Assembly: GCA_023255735.1 (NCBI GenBank)
Contig: JAGDVP010000007.1
Span: forward strand, 1-64,000
Length of the DNA stretch: 64,000 bases
Direction of reading: 5' to 3'
From: Halothiobacillus sp.
GTDB taxonomy: Bacteria; Pseudomonadota; Gammaproteobacteria; Halothiobacillales; Halothiobacillaceae
Below are positions 35,058 through 44,173 of this stretch, piece by piece. A program made the position numbers and the translations under genes. Under the pieces are notes generated by a model that had not been told where the DNA came from, made no database searches, and was given only the letters and a program-made list of their open reading frames with translations. How positions within the stretch are numbered: position 1 is the stretch's first letter; every line of letters begins with the position of its first letter.

Positions 35058-35633
35058 TTAATCTGTTTTATCGCTGTCATTGGGTTGCGCGTTAGCCATG
35101 TCTTCGGTGGTTCGCGCGTACTTGGCAAGGTAGATGCCTTGCAAGATCATGAAAATAAACGTCATACCCATTAATCCGAACAGCTTAAAATTCACCCACG
35201 TATCTTGGGAGTAATGGTAAGCCACATAGATATTGGCCACGCCCGATACAATAAAAAACACCACCCAAGCCCAATTAACTCGGTGCCAAATAAGGTGAGG
35301 TACATTGAGCACATGCTCCATCATTCGCTGCACTAGGGGCTTGCTGCCCATAAATGCACTGCCGGCGAATACCAGTGCAAACAGCCAGTTTAGAATGGTT
35401 GGCTTCCACATAATAAATAGGGGATCGTGCAAAAGTAATGTCATGCCGCCAAATACGAGAATTAATCCCGCGGAAATCCAATGCATGTTTTCAACATTTT
35501 TTTTAATGAACCAGCCGTAACTGATTTGCGCAACGGCAGCTACCATCGCGACCCCCGTTGCGACATAAATGCCGCCAAGCTTGTAGGCAACAAAAAAAAG
35601 CAGGATGGGGAAGAAATCGTATAAAAACTTCAT
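35058..35633 (-). CDS. yciB: inner membrane-spanning protein YciB (septation protein A family)
   Basis: A polytopic membrane protein of 191 residues with about five helices. It opens MKFLYDFFPILLFFVAYK as YciB proteins do. KPTILNWLFALVFAGSAF and WAWVVFFIVSGVANIYVAY are further family segments. It is linked to cell-envelope synthesis and septation in other bacteria. The C-terminal tail is charged and cytoplasmic. It is upstream of yciI in the same transcript and divergent from the YciO-type gene. Confidence 0.92.
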   Translation of the reverse strand: MKFLYDFFPILLFFVAYKLGGIYVATGVAMVAAVAQISYGWFIKKNVENMHWISAGLILVFGGMTLLLHDPLFIMWKPTILNWLFALVFAGSAFMGSKPLVQRMMEHVLNVPHLIWHRVNWAWVVFFIVSGVANIYVAYHYSQDTWVNFKLFGLMGMTFIFMILQGIYLAKYARTTEDMANAQPNDSDKTD

Positions 35634-35827
35634 AAGTTAAATCAGGGTACACTTTAGAAATGAGCTGGCGCAAAACTTGAGTGGCTATCTTAATCGGATT
35701 TGATTCTTTTTGTTGCCATTCGATGCGGGTTGGCCAAGATAGTTCCCAGAAGCTTACCCTTGGATGGTTGTGATTTCTGTGCGGTAGAGCCGCTTTTTTA
35801 ATTCCTTTTACCAAAGATTCGAAGTTT

Positions 35828-36454
35828 ATGAGTGTTACGATCGAAATCCATCCCCATTCGCCGCAACCTAGGTTGTTAAATCAAATTGCCGAAGCTTTGG
35901 CGGCAGGCTCTGTTTTGGTTTTGCCAACGGATTCCGGCTATGCCTTGGCATGTCGCCTAGAGGATAAGTCGGCTTTAGCGCGCATTGCGCAAATACGCCG
36001 GGATGATGAGCCGCACCATATGACGCTTTTGTGCCGAGATTTATCGGAAATTAGCACCTACGCCAAGCTCGATAACCCCCATTATCGATTTTTGAAAGCG
36101 CACACGCCGGGGCCATTCACCTTTATTTTAGAGGCCACAAGCTTGGTACCACGGCGATTGTTGCATGCCAAAAAACGCTCAATTGGCTTGCGCGTCCCAG
36201 AGCATCCAGTGCTGCAAGCGATTATCCGCGCGTTATCGGCACCCATTCTTAGCGCCTCATTAGTGCTGCCTGATTTTGATGAGCCCATGGAGGATCCCGC
36301 GTTTTTCCCCACCGCGATTGAGCGTCAAGTCGATATGATTATCAACGTCGGGTTTTTAGCCCAAGCGCCCTCAACGGTTATCGATATGACAAAAGAAACG
36401 TTCGTGCTCGTGCGCGAGGGCTTAGGTGGCGTTCCGCCCGAATTAGAGGATTAA
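35828..36454 (+). CDS. L-threonylcarbamoyladenylate synthase family protein (YciO type)
   Basis: A Sua5/YrdC/YciO-fold protein of 208 residues. The nucleotide-binding region has SVLVLPTDSGYALACRL and RRDDEPHHMTLLCRDLSE, then PGPFTFILEATS and RSIGLRVPEHP. The sequence lines up better with YciO than with the shorter TsaC. TsaC makes threonylcarbamoyl-AMP for tRNA t6A; the role of YciO is less certain. It lies 3 nt before the M50 protease gene. Confidence 0.87.
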   Translation: MSVTIEIHPHSPQPRLLNQIAEALAAGSVLVLPTDSGYALACRLEDKSALARIAQIRRDDEPHHMTLLCRDLSEISTYAKLDNPHYRFLKAHTPGPFTFILEATSLVPRRLLHAKKRSIGLRVPEHPVLQAIIRALSAPILSASLVLPDFDEPMEDPAFFPTAIERQVDMIINVGFLAQAPSTVIDMTKETFVLVREGLGGVPPELED

Positions 36455-36457
36455 ACC

Positions 36458-37114
36458 GTGTTGGAATTAACGTTAATACAAAAAATAGCCATTGGGCTTT
36501 TGCCGATTTTGTTAGCCGTGACCGTGCATGAGGCCGCCCACGCCTACGCGGCCAATTTTTTCGGCGATGGTACGGCTAAATTTTTGGGAAGAATGACGCT
36601 TAACCCAATCAAGCATATTGATATTTTGGGCACCATTATCATCCCGCTAACCATGTTTATCCTCACCTCATTTGTGTTTGGTTGGGCAAAACCCGTTCCC
36701 GTGAATGCGCAAAACTTTAAAAATCCCCGCCGAGATATGGCGCTGGTAGCCTTGGCGGGACCCGCCTCAAATATTGTGATGGCATTTGCATGGGCCGGCA
36801 TGACTGCGATTGGTGTAGCCGGGTTATCGAGCGGCGCTTGGTATGCAGAGCCTTTGGCGCTCATGGGGCAAATCGGCATATTTGTGAATATTTTGCTTGC
36901 GGTGTTTAACCTTCTGCCCTTGCCGCCATTGGATGGGGGGCGTGTTTTGGTCGCCGTTTTGCCGCCTAAAGCGGCCAATACCGTAGCTCGATTGGAGCCT
37001 TGGGGCTTTCCGATTTTATTGTTGCTGCTTTTTACGGGTGTGTTGTCTTTTGTGCTTTCGCCTATTTTGTATGCCGCTTTGGCTTGGTTTAATGGCCTTA
37101 TCCACCTGCTTTGA
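36458..37114 (+). CDS. site-2 protease family (M50) zinc metalloprotease
   Basis: A multi-spanning membrane protease of 218 residues from GTG 36458. The zinc motif is VHEAAHAYAANFFGD, and the second metal site is in LPPLDGGRVLVA. It lacks a PDZ domain, unlike RseP, and belongs to the small S2P group often next to scpA. Substrates are unknown. Its stop codon overlaps the first possible start of scpA. Confidence 0.88.
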   Translation: MLELTLIQKIAIGLLPILLAVTVHEAAHAYAANFFGDGTAKFLGRMTLNPIKHIDILGTIIIPLTMFILTSFVFGWAKPVPVNAQNFKNPRRDMALVALAGPASNIVMAFAWAGMTAIGVAGLSSGAWYAEPLALMGQIGIFVNILLAVFNLLPLPPLDGGRVLVAVLPPKAANTVARLEPWGFPILLLLLFTGVLSFVLSPILYAALAWFNGLIHLL

Positions 37115-37893
37115 GTAATCAACCCATGCAGGTTATCGTTGCCGGGCGGCCGCTTGAGCAATTGCCCCTTGATCTCTACATTCCACCTGATGCCTTATCG
37201 GTTTTGTTAAGCCAATTTGAAGGGCCGCTGGATTTATTGCTCTACCTAATTCGTAAGCAAAATATCGACATTCTGGCCATCCCGGTGGCCGAGGTGACGC
37301 GTCAATATTTGGCGTATCTCTCATTGATGAAAACCTTGCATCAAACCCTAGCCGCAGAGTATTTGCTGATGGCCGCGTGGCTGGCCGAGATTAAGTCACG
37401 CTTACTTTTACCAAGCCCGCCCAAGGGCGATGAAGACGAAGCTGAAGATCCCAGGTTGGCTTTAGTGGCGCGCCTGCTGGCATATGAGCAACTGAACCAC
37501 GCGGCACATTGGCTTGATGAGCAGCCCAGGGTTGATCGGGATTATTTTGCGCTCACCATTGCCGCCGATTTACCACGCAACTTGGTTTTACCCGCGCAAT
37601 TGACCTTGCCACATTTGGTGGCCGCATTACGTGCCATGGTCAGCCAAGGCGAATTAATTGCCGCCCATGAAATTCGGCAAGAAACCCTATCGGTGCGAGC
37701 TCGCATGCGCGATATTCTTGATTTACTGGGTGCTGGGGGGGCGGTTAATTTGGATAAAGTCTATCAAGCCAAGGAGGGGCGAGGGGGTATCGCGGTGAGC
37801 GTGGTGGCGGTGCTGGAGTTGGCTCGTGCTGATGCGATTGATTTTTGGCAGGAAGCACCTTTTTCGTCGGTGCGGTTAAGCGCGCCGCATTAA
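37111..37893 (+). CDS. scpA: segregation and condensation protein A
   Basis: Kleisin subunit that bridges SMC heads in chromosome condensation. It has 260 residues from TTG 37111, or 255 from ATG 37126. The N-terminal kleisin motif FEGPLDLLLYLIRKQNIDILAIPVAE and EYLLMAAWLAEIKSRLLLP are well conserved. The winged-helix C-terminus ends before a 246-nt gap. The usual partner gene scpB does not follow; rpsB does. Confidence 0.93.
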   Translation: MSNQPMQVIVAGRPLEQLPLDLYIPPDALSVLLSQFEGPLDLLLYLIRKQNIDILAIPVAEVTRQYLAYLSLMKTLHQTLAAEYLLMAAWLAEIKSRLLLPSPPKGDEDEAEDPRLALVARLLAYEQLNHAAHWLDEQPRVDRDYFALTIAADLPRNLVLPAQLTLPHLVAALRAMVSQGELIAAHEIRQETLSVRARMRDILDLLGAGGAVNLDKVYQAKEGRGGIAVSVVAVLELARADAIDFWQEAPFSSVRLSAPH

Positions 37894-37946
37894 GCCCTCA
37901 TAAAAAAATGCCGCGCACGGGCACACGGAAATTTCACGCAGCGTGC

Positions 37947-37975
37947 TTTATTTTATCGAGCTTACCCGTTAAGAT
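37947..37975 (+). promoter_or_regulatory. predicted rpsB promoter
   Basis: TAAGAT (37970-37975) with a weak TTTATT (37947-37952) 17 nt upstream and a GCGCGCC discriminator just after. The GC-rich discriminator fits stringent control of ribosomal protein genes. Confidence 0.42.
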
Positions 37976-37984
37976 ACGCGCGCC

Positions 37985-38139
37985 TTGCACGATGGTTGTC
38001 GTGATCAAGGTAAATTCACACGTCCAGCGATAAAATTATGCGGGGTGCTGCGGGAACTGATCAATTTTGAAGTTTCCCAAAGTTGCATTGATTTGGCTGG
38101 GCGGAGGCTCAACCCATACATTGAAAAGGTTTAAAACTC
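37985..38139 (+). promoter_or_regulatory. rpsB 5' leader, candidate S2 autoregulatory element
   Basis: A leader of about 150 nt separates the predicted promoter from rpsB. It can form a hairpin with GGGAACT near 38053 and AGTTTCCC near 38073, with one bulged base. In gammaproteobacteria the rpsB-tsf leader is a known site of S2 feedback control. The match here is by position and a hairpin only. Confidence 0.35.
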
Positions 38140-38874
38140 ATGGCTGCAGTTAGTATGCGTCAAATGATCGAGGCAGGCGTCCACTTTGGTCACCAAACTC
38201 GTTATTGGAACCCGGGCATGGCGCCCTACATTTTTGGACAGCGTAATCGCATCCATATCATCAACTTAGAGAAAACTGTTCCCTTATTTAACGAGGCGTT
38301 AAATTTTGTAGGCAAGGTGATCAGTGGTGGTGGTTCGATTATGTTTGTTGGCACCAAGCGTTCAGCGCGCGATACGGTGGCTGAGCAAGCTGCGCGTTGT
38401 GGTATGCCATTTGTCAATCACCGCTGGTTAGGCGGCATGATGACCAACTACGCAACCGTGCGTGCCTCTGTGCGCCGGCTGAAAACACTTCAAACCATGG
38501 AGCTAGATGGCACCCTGGCAAAACTGAATAAAAAAGAAGCCCTTATGTTGACGCGCGAGCGTGAAAAGCTCGAGCGCTCTTTAGGCGGCATTCAAAATAT
38601 GGAACGCTTGCCCAATGCATTGTTTGTTATTGATGTGGGTCATGAAGATATCGCCGTGATTGAAGCCAACAAATTGGGCATCCCAGTCATCGGGATTGTC
38701 GATACCAATAGCAGCGCCAAAGGGATCGATTATGTGATTCCAGGCAATGACGATGCGATTCGCGCGATCCAGTTATATGCCAATGCCGTTGCTGATGCCG
38801 TGCTTGAAGCAAAAGGCGCTTCAGCCATCAGCCCAGCCGATTTTGTTGAGCCCGCTGCACCCGAGCAGGCTTAA
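38140..38874 (+). CDS. rpsB: 30S ribosomal protein S2
   Basis: Small-subunit ribosomal protein, 244 residues. The start [24 protein letters not shown], then [14 protein letters not shown] and [14 protein letters not shown], is unmistakable. [16 protein letters not shown] and [22 protein letters not shown] complete the family pattern. AAGG lies before the ATG. It is followed by a hairpin and tsf, as in most bacteria. Confidence 0.98.
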   Translation: MAAVSMRQMIEAGVHFGHQTRYWNPGMAPYIFGQRNRIHIINLEKTVPLFNEALNFVGKVISGGGSIMFVGTKRSARDTVAEQAARCGMPFVNHRWLGGMMTNYATVRASVRRLKTLQTMELDGTLAKLNKKEALMLTREREKLERSLGGIQNMERLPNALFVIDVGHEDIAVIEANKLGIPVIGIVDTNSSAKGIDYVIPGNDDAIRAIQLYANAVADAVLEAKGASAISPADFVEPAAPEQA

Positions 38875-38931
38875 TTTATCGGTTGTGAGCACCTCGGTGC
38901 AAACAGCCAAAACACGGCGATAAGCCACAAG

Positions 38932-38956
38932 ACGGGTCCTCAGTGACCCGTTATTT
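38932..38956 (+). terminator. attenuator-like hairpin between rpsB and tsf
   Basis: A 7-bp stem (ACGGGTC 38932-38938, GACCCGT 38945-38951) with loop CTCAGT and a short U-containing tail TATTTCTAT. The tail is too mixed for a strong terminator, so partial attenuation before tsf is likely. Confidence 0.5.
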
Positions 38957-38994
38957 CTATCTCATACTGTATTAACGATTAAGAGGAACCGCTG

Positions 38995-39873
38995 ATGACC
39001 ACGATTAGTGCAAGCTTAGTTAAAGACCTGCGCGAGCGTACGGGCTCCGGGATGATGGAATGCAAAAAAGCCTTGGTTGAAACGCAAGGTGATATTGAAG
39101 CGGCGATTGAATACATGCGCAAAAACGGCATGGCCAAAGCCGACAAAAAGGCCGGCCGCGTCGCCGCTGAGGGGCAAATTGGCATGGCGGCGTCGGCTGA
39201 TGGTCATGTTGCAGCCCTAGTTGAAGTGAATTCTGAAACCGATTTCGTTGCTAAAAACCCAGATTTCGCCAGCTTTGTGCAAGCACTGGCCAATTTGGTT
39301 TTGTCTGCCAATCCCGCTGATTTAGATGCGCTCTTAGCATTGCCGCTCAACGGTTCAACGGTAGAAGAAACCCGCAAAGGCTTGGTTGCCAAGCTCGGTG
39401 AAAATTTACAAGTTCGCCGCTTTGAGCGTTTTGAAACCACCGGCGTGGTCGGTGCCTACCGTCACGGTGAGCGCATTGGGGTTTTGGTCGAACTGCACGG
39501 TGGTGCGGTTGAACTGGCGCGCGATGTTGCGATGCATGTGGCGGCAAGCCGTCCGGTGTGCGTGAATGAGAGTGATGTCGATGCCGCTTTGGTTGCCAAA
39601 GAGCGCGAAATTTTCATTGCCCAAGCGGCCGATAGCGGTAAACCAGCTGATATTATCGAGAAAATGGTCGAAGGCCGGATTCGTAAATTCTTAGCAGAAG
39701 TGGCGCTCACCGGGCAGCCTTTTGTTAAAGATCCCGATGTAACGGTTGGCAAAATGCTTAAAAATAAAAATGCGAATTGCCTTAAGTTTGTGCGAATTGA
39801 AGTGGGCGAAGGGATTGAAAAAGAAACCATCGATTTTGCCGCTGAGGTGATGGCGCAAGTTAAAGGCGCCTGA
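38995..39873 (+). CDS. tsf: translation elongation factor Ts
   Basis: Nucleotide exchange factor for EF-Tu, 292 residues. The N-terminal UBA-like domain has [36 protein letters not shown] and [12 protein letters not shown] are family hallmarks. The C-terminal dimerisation region is intact. AGAGGAA lies before the ATG. A strong terminator follows. Confidence 0.98.
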   Translation: MTTISASLVKDLRERTGSGMMECKKALVETQGDIEAAIEYMRKNGMAKADKKAGRVAAEGQIGMAASADGHVAALVEVNSETDFVAKNPDFASFVQALANLVLSANPADLDALLALPLNGSTVEETRKGLVAKLGENLQVRRFERFETTGVVGAYRHGERIGVLVELHGGAVELARDVAMHVAASRPVCVNESDVDAALVAKEREIFIAQAADSGKPADIIEKMVEGRIRKFLAEVALTGQPFVKDPDVTVGKMLKNKNANCLKFVRIEVGEGIEKETIDFAAEVMAQVKGA

Positions 39874-39888
39874 TCCCATCAAGAGAAG

Positions 39889-39914
39889 GCCGGAGTCAGC
39901 TCCGGCTTTTTTTT
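39889..39914 (+). terminator. intrinsic terminator of rpsB-tsf
   Basis: A perfect 7-bp stem (GCCGGAG 39889-39895, CTCCGGC 39900-39906) with a 4-nt loop and eight T residues. It separates tsf from pyrH. Confidence 0.88.
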
Positions 39915-39965
39915 GAGGCGCTGCGATCAACCCAAATCAATCACACCAAATTTTAGAGGCTAATT

Positions 39966-40706
39966 ATGATGGATCCAACCGCCCCCAAATATCGACGCGT
40001 TTTGCTGAAACTCAGCGGTGAAGCCTTGATGGGCGATCATCCTTTTGGCATTGACCCGGCGGTCATTCACCGTTTGGCGGGGGATATTCTGCAATTACGC
40101 GCGCTGGGCGTGGAGATCGGTATTGTGGTCGGCGGCGGCAATATTTTTCGCGGTGAGGGCTTGGCAAAAGCGGGTATGGATCGGGTGACCGGCGATCAAA
40201 TGGGTATGCTGGCCACTGTAATGAATGGGTTAGCTATGCAAGATGTGATTGAGCAGCGCGGGTTGCAGGTGCGCGTCATGTCGGCATTATCTATTCCCGA
40301 GGTGTGTGAGTCGTTTATCCGTCGTCGCGCGATTCGTCATCTTGAAAAAGGCCGCATCGTGATTCTGGTGGGCGGCACGGGCAATCCTTTTTTTACAACC
40401 GATTCGGGCGCGAGTTTGCGCGCGATTGAAATTCAGGCGGACATCATGATTAAAGCCACCAAAGTCGATGGTGTATATGATGCCGACCCGAAAACCAATC
40501 CGACGGCGCGCCGCTACGAGCACTTGACTTATAATATGGCGCTCGATCAGCGCTTGGGTGTGATGGACGCCACGGCCATTGTGCTTTGTCGGGATCAAAA
40601 TATGCCGATGATGGTGATCGATATTCAAGCGCCCAACAATTTATTTCATGCCGTCATGGGCAAGCCTGTAGGAACACTGGTGACAGCCGAGGAAACCGTA
40701 AAATGA
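39966..40706 (+). CDS. pyrH: uridylate kinase (UMP kinase)
   Basis: Phosphorylates UMP to UDP. It belongs to the amino-acid kinase fold, 246 residues. [25 protein letters not shown], and [14 protein letters not shown] are the expected motifs. [17 protein letters not shown] marks the nucleotide site. It overlaps frr by the ATGA arrangement. Confidence 0.97.
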   Translation: MMDPTAPKYRRVLLKLSGEALMGDHPFGIDPAVIHRLAGDILQLRALGVEIGIVVGGGNIFRGEGLAKAGMDRVTGDQMGMLATVMNGLAMQDVIEQRGLQVRVMSALSIPEVCESFIRRRAIRHLEKGRIVILVGGTGNPFFTTDSGASLRAIEIQADIMIKATKVDGVYDADPKTNPTARRYEHLTYNMALDQRLGVMDATAIVLCRDQNMPMMVIDIQAPNNLFHAVMGKPVGTLVTAEETVK

Positions 40707-41260
40707 TTGAAGCGATTAAAAAAGATTGTGATGTTCGCATGCATAAAAGTATTGATGCATTGAAATCTGAGCTCACTAAAATCCGCACCGGACGAGCCCA
40801 CGTGAGTATTTTGGATCATGTCACGGTGGATTATTTTGGCAGTATGGTGCCGTTATCTCAGGTCGCCAAGCTTTCGGCGGAAGACGCACGCACGCTCACG
40901 GTCGCCCCCTGGGAAAAAGATATGGTTGGCAAAATTGAAAAAGCCATCATGACCTCAGATTTGGGTTTGAATCCTTCTACCTCAGGCATGGTCATTCGGG
41001 TTCCTATGCCCGCATTGACGGAAGAGCGCCGCCGTGATTTTGGCAAAATTGTGCGCACCGAAGGTGAAAATGCCAAAGTGGCTGTGCGCAATATCCGTCG
41101 TGATGCGAATACCGTGCTTAAAAATGGGCTGAAAGATAAAACGATTTCTGAAGATGAAGAGCGTAAAGGACAGGAGTTAATCCAAAAATTGACCGATGCC
41201 TGTGTGCTTGAAATTGACAAAATTGTGGCCGAAAAAGAAAAAGAGCTGCTTGACGTGTGA
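40703..41260 (+). CDS. frr: ribosome recycling factor
   Basis: Splits post-termination ribosomes together with EF-G. It has 185 residues from ATG 40703 ([10 protein letters not shown]). A longer in-frame start inside pyrH is rejected because it would add 39 residues foreign to the family. [36 protein letters not shown] and RRDANTVLK are conserved. The start overlaps the pyrH stop. Confidence 0.97.
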   Translation: MIEAIKKDCDVRMHKSIDALKSELTKIRTGRAHVSILDHVTVDYFGSMVPLSQVAKLSAEDARTLTVAPWEKDMVGKIEKAIMTSDLGLNPSTSGMVIRVPMPALTEERRRDFGKIVRTEGENAKVAVRNIRRDANTVLKNGLKDKTISEDEERKGQELIQKLTDACVLEIDKIVAEKEKELLDV

Positions 41261-41326
41261 TGCGGGTGTTATAACGCACGTGAATGTCGAGGGACGGGTG
41301 GTCGCACCACGCACAGGGTGGCTTAA

Positions 41327-42064
41327 TTGATAGCGCTTGAAGGAATTGATTCTGCTCGTTTGCCTCATCACGTTGCCGTGATTATGGATGGCAACGGCCG
41401 CTGGGCCAAAGAGCGCCATTTGCCCCGCAGCTTTGGCCATCAGCGTGGTCGCCGTGCCCTGCGGCGCTTGATTGAATCGGCTCGTCGCGCGCATATTCCT
41501 GTTCTGACTTTATTTGCATTCTCATCAGAGAACTGGATTCGACCGCAAGCGGAAATCGATGCGTTGATGCGTTTATTTGCGCACGCGCTTGAGCGTGATA
41601 TTGAGGCGATTCACGCCAATGGTATTCGGGTACAGTTTATTGGTGAGCGCGATCGGCTGCCGCCTAAAATCACCGCTTTGATGCGTGATGCCGAGGCAAA
41701 AACGGCTCAAAACCAAGCTTTGCGCTTGCTAATTGCCGTCAGTTACGGCGGCCAGTGGGATATTCTGCAAGCCGCCATTGGCTTGGCTCGAACGGCACAG
41801 AACGGATTGGTTGATTTAAATGATGCAAGCCAAGTGCGGGTCTGTTTTGAACAGGGTCTCGCGACAAGCGATTGTCCGCCTGTGGATTTATTTATTCGCA
41901 CGGGTGGCGAGCAACGGATGAGCAATTTCTTGTTATGGCAATCGGCCTATGCCGAATTATATTTCACGCCGTGCTTATGGCCCGCCTTCTCGGAGCAACA
42001 TTTTGTGACAGCCTTGACTTGGTTTGCAGAACGAAATCGCCGATTTGGCGGGGTTGAGACATGA
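41327..42064 (+). CDS. uppS: undecaprenyl diphosphate synthase (cis-prenyltransferase)
   Basis: Makes the C55 lipid carrier for peptidoglycan and other glycans. It has 245 residues from TTG 41327, with AGGGTGG upstream; no ATG precedes the conserved region. HHVAVIMDGNGRWAKERHLPR holds the catalytic aspartate. TLFAFSSENWIRP and FIRTGGEQRMSNFLLWQSAYAEL complete the active site. It overlaps cdsA by four bases. Confidence 0.95.
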   Translation: MIALEGIDSARLPHHVAVIMDGNGRWAKERHLPRSFGHQRGRRALRRLIESARRAHIPVLTLFAFSSENWIRPQAEIDALMRLFAHALERDIEAIHANGIRVQFIGERDRLPPKITALMRDAEAKTAQNQALRLLIAVSYGGQWDILQAAIGLARTAQNGLVDLNDASQVRVCFEQGLATSDCPPVDLFIRTGGEQRMSNFLLWQSAYAELYFTPCLWPAFSEQHFVTALTWFAERNRRFGGVET

Positions 42065-42915
42065 GCATCACAAAACCTATGAACGCCATGCTTAGTCCGA
42101 CCCAAGTGCGCATTGTGACAGGCTTGGCTTTGTCTGTTCTGGGTGTGTGTGTTGTCTTTTTTATCCCCCTTTGGGCTTTTGTGGCGTTTACGGCCTTGCT
42201 CACCTTGGGCGTTGGCTATGAGTGGTTCAGGCTGAGTTGCCGCTTTAACAGCACGCGTTGGGTTGCTTTGGCGATGGTGATGCTGATTGGGGCGGGTTTG
42301 CACTTTTTGCCGAGCAATCAAGCGACGGGGCTGGCGTTCATCACCAGTCTGGGTTGGTTACTGCTGATCGTGGGTTTATGGCGACATCGGCGGGTTGCCG
42401 GGGCTAACCGTTCGGCTAATTTTCGCACCGTGCTGGGTATTTTTATATTGCCGGCTTTTTGGTTTGCGCTGGTGCAAATTCGCAGCCTCGAGCAAGGTGA
42501 TTGGCTCTTGCTTTTTGGTATTCTGATTGTGGCGGTTGCCGATTCTTTGGCCTATTTTGTCGGTCGCGCCTTGGGTCGGCGCAAGCTAGCCCCGGCTTTA
42601 AGCCCGGGAAAAACCCTTGAAGGCGTTATCGGTGGGCTTTTGGGAGTGGGTGTTTTGGCCGCAATTGGGGCGGTTCTGCCTTTGTTTGCCAGCGTGCCTT
42701 CTTGGATGTTGGCGTTGTGGAGCATGTTGGTTGCGCTGTATTCGGTGGCGGGTGATTTAGAAGAGTCGCGCTTAAAACGCGAAGCGGGCGTAAAAGATAG
42801 TGGTCAGTTGTTGCCCGGCCATGGGGGATTGCTCGATCGTTTAGATGGTCAGCTGGCGGCGATGCCCATTTGGTTGCTCGCTTTAACGCAGATGCATTTG
42901 TTTGTGATTCACTGA
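42061..42915 (+). CDS. cdsA: phosphatidate cytidylyltransferase
   Basis: Makes CDP-diacylglycerol, precursor of all phospholipids here. A multi-spanning membrane protein of 284 residues with about seven or eight helices. The signature near the C-terminus is AGDLEESRLKREAGVKDSG followed by LPGHGGLLDRLDG. ADSLAYFVGRALGRRKLAP lies before it. It overlaps uppS and precedes dxr by 19 nt. Confidence 0.95.
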   Translation: MSITKPMNAMLSPTQVRIVTGLALSVLGVCVVFFIPLWAFVAFTALLTLGVGYEWFRLSCRFNSTRWVALAMVMLIGAGLHFLPSNQATGLAFITSLGWLLLIVGLWRHRRVAGANRSANFRTVLGIFILPAFWFALVQIRSLEQGDWLLLFGILIVAVADSLAYFVGRALGRRKLAPALSPGKTLEGVIGGLLGVGVLAAIGAVLPLFASVPSWMLALWSMLVALYSVAGDLEESRLKREAGVKDSGQLLPGHGGLLDRLDGQLAAMPIWLLALTQMHLFVIH

Positions 42916-42934
42916 TGCAGTTGGGCGTATTTTC

Positions 42935-44173
42935 TTGAAATCTATCGCAATTTTTGGTTCTACCGGCAGTATCGGCACCCATGCCTTAGATGTGATTGCG
43001 CGGCACCCTGAGCGGTACCGCATTCAAACTTTGGTCGTCCATTCGCAGATTGAGCCCTTATGGGCGCAAATTATTCAATTTGCACCGCGCACCGTGGGGG
43101 TGGCCGACCCGCTGGCCGCAGCCGTGCTTCGGGCTCGGGTTCAAGCTGAGATTGCTGATAAGAACCTTCGCCCCGAGGTGGTGTCCGATCCCTATGCCAT
43201 TGCCGCGTTAGCAGCCGATAAAGGAGTGGATTGTGTGGTGGCGGCCATTGTCGGCGTGGCGGGTTTGGCGTCAACTTGGGCGGCGGTTTGTGCCGGTAAA
43301 CAGGTTTTGCTCGCCAATAAGGAATCGTTGGTTGCCGCAGGGCAATTAATGATGTCTGCGGCGCGGGCATCAGGCGCGACGATTTTGCCGATCGATAGTG
43401 AGCACAATGCCATTTTTCAGTGCCTCCCTTCGGGGGCATGTGCGCCCGAGGCGGTGTTGAAATTAATTTTAACGGCATCGGGTGGTCCTTTTCGCAGCTT
43501 GCCCTTAAGCGCCTTTGCTGACATAACTCCAGCAGATGCTTGCCGTCATCCTAATTGGAGTATGGGGCGGAAAATTTCGGTCGATTCTGCCACGATGATG
43601 AACAAAGGGCTGGAGGTGATCGAAGCGGCTTGGTTGTTTTCTATGCCGCCCGATCGCATCGAAGTTGTGGTTCATCCGCAGTCGGTTATTCATTCCATGG
43701 TGCAGTATGCCGATGGCTCTATGCTAGCTCAGCTGGGTCGCCCGGATATGCGAACCCCCATTGCCCATGCACTGGCATGGCCTGAACGAATTGATTCTGG
43801 GGTGGCGCCGCTTGATTTATGTGCGGTGAGTGGGTTGCAGTTTGAAGCGCCCGATCTGCAGCGCTTTCCGTGTTTGGGTTTGGCTTTTCAGGCGATTGCG
43901 CAAGGCGGGGCTGCCCCTTTGGTGTTGAATGCCGCCAATGAAATTGCGGTCGCCGCCTTTTTGGATCACAGGCTTAGCTTCTCGCAAATTCCACAGGTTA
44001 TTGAGGCAACATTAGATGCCGCCTTCACGGGAACTGCCACAGCCGCGCCTCAGTCTATGGATGAGGTTTTGTTTCAAGATGCTATGGCGCGCACCCTCGC
44101 GCGCAGCGTGCTCACAAAACTAAATCCTTGTCTTGAACATTCCCTGCCCGCAACGGAGCCACCAACATGCTGA
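42935..44173 (+). CDS. dxr: 1-deoxy-D-xylulose 5-phosphate reductoisomerase
   Basis: The first committed step of the MEP isoprenoid pathway. It has 412 residues from TTG 42935. The NADPH motif is IFGSTGSIGTHALDV. LANKESLVAAG, PIDSEHNAIFQ and the flexible loop SMGRKISVDSATMMNKGLE are conserved. The last 25 residues overlap the start of rseP by seven bases. Confidence 0.96.
   Translation: MKSIAIFGSTGSIGTHALDVIARHPERYRIQTLVVHSQIEPLWAQIIQFAPRTVGVADPLAAAVLRARVQAEIADKNLRPEVVSDPYAIAALAADKGVDCVVAAIVGVAGLASTWAAVCAGKQVLLANKESLVAAGQLMMSAARASGATILPIDSEHNAIFQCLPSGACAPEAVLKLILTASGGPFRSLPLSAFADITPADACRHPNWSMGRKISVDSATMMNKGLEVIEAAWLFSMPPDRIEVVVHPQSVIHSMVQYADGSMLAQLGRPDMRTPIAHALAWPERIDSGVAPLDLCAVSGLQFEAPDLQRFPCLGLAFQAIAQGGAAPLVLNAANEIAVAAFLDHRLSFSQIPQVIEATLDAAFTGTATAAPQSMDEVLFQDAMARTLARSVLTKLNPCLEHSLPATEPPTC

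Noticed and set aside
36544-37161. Antisense frame of 205 residues opposite the M50 protease
   Set aside because: The sense frame has the complete HEAAH and LDGG motifs; the antisense one has nothing recognisable.
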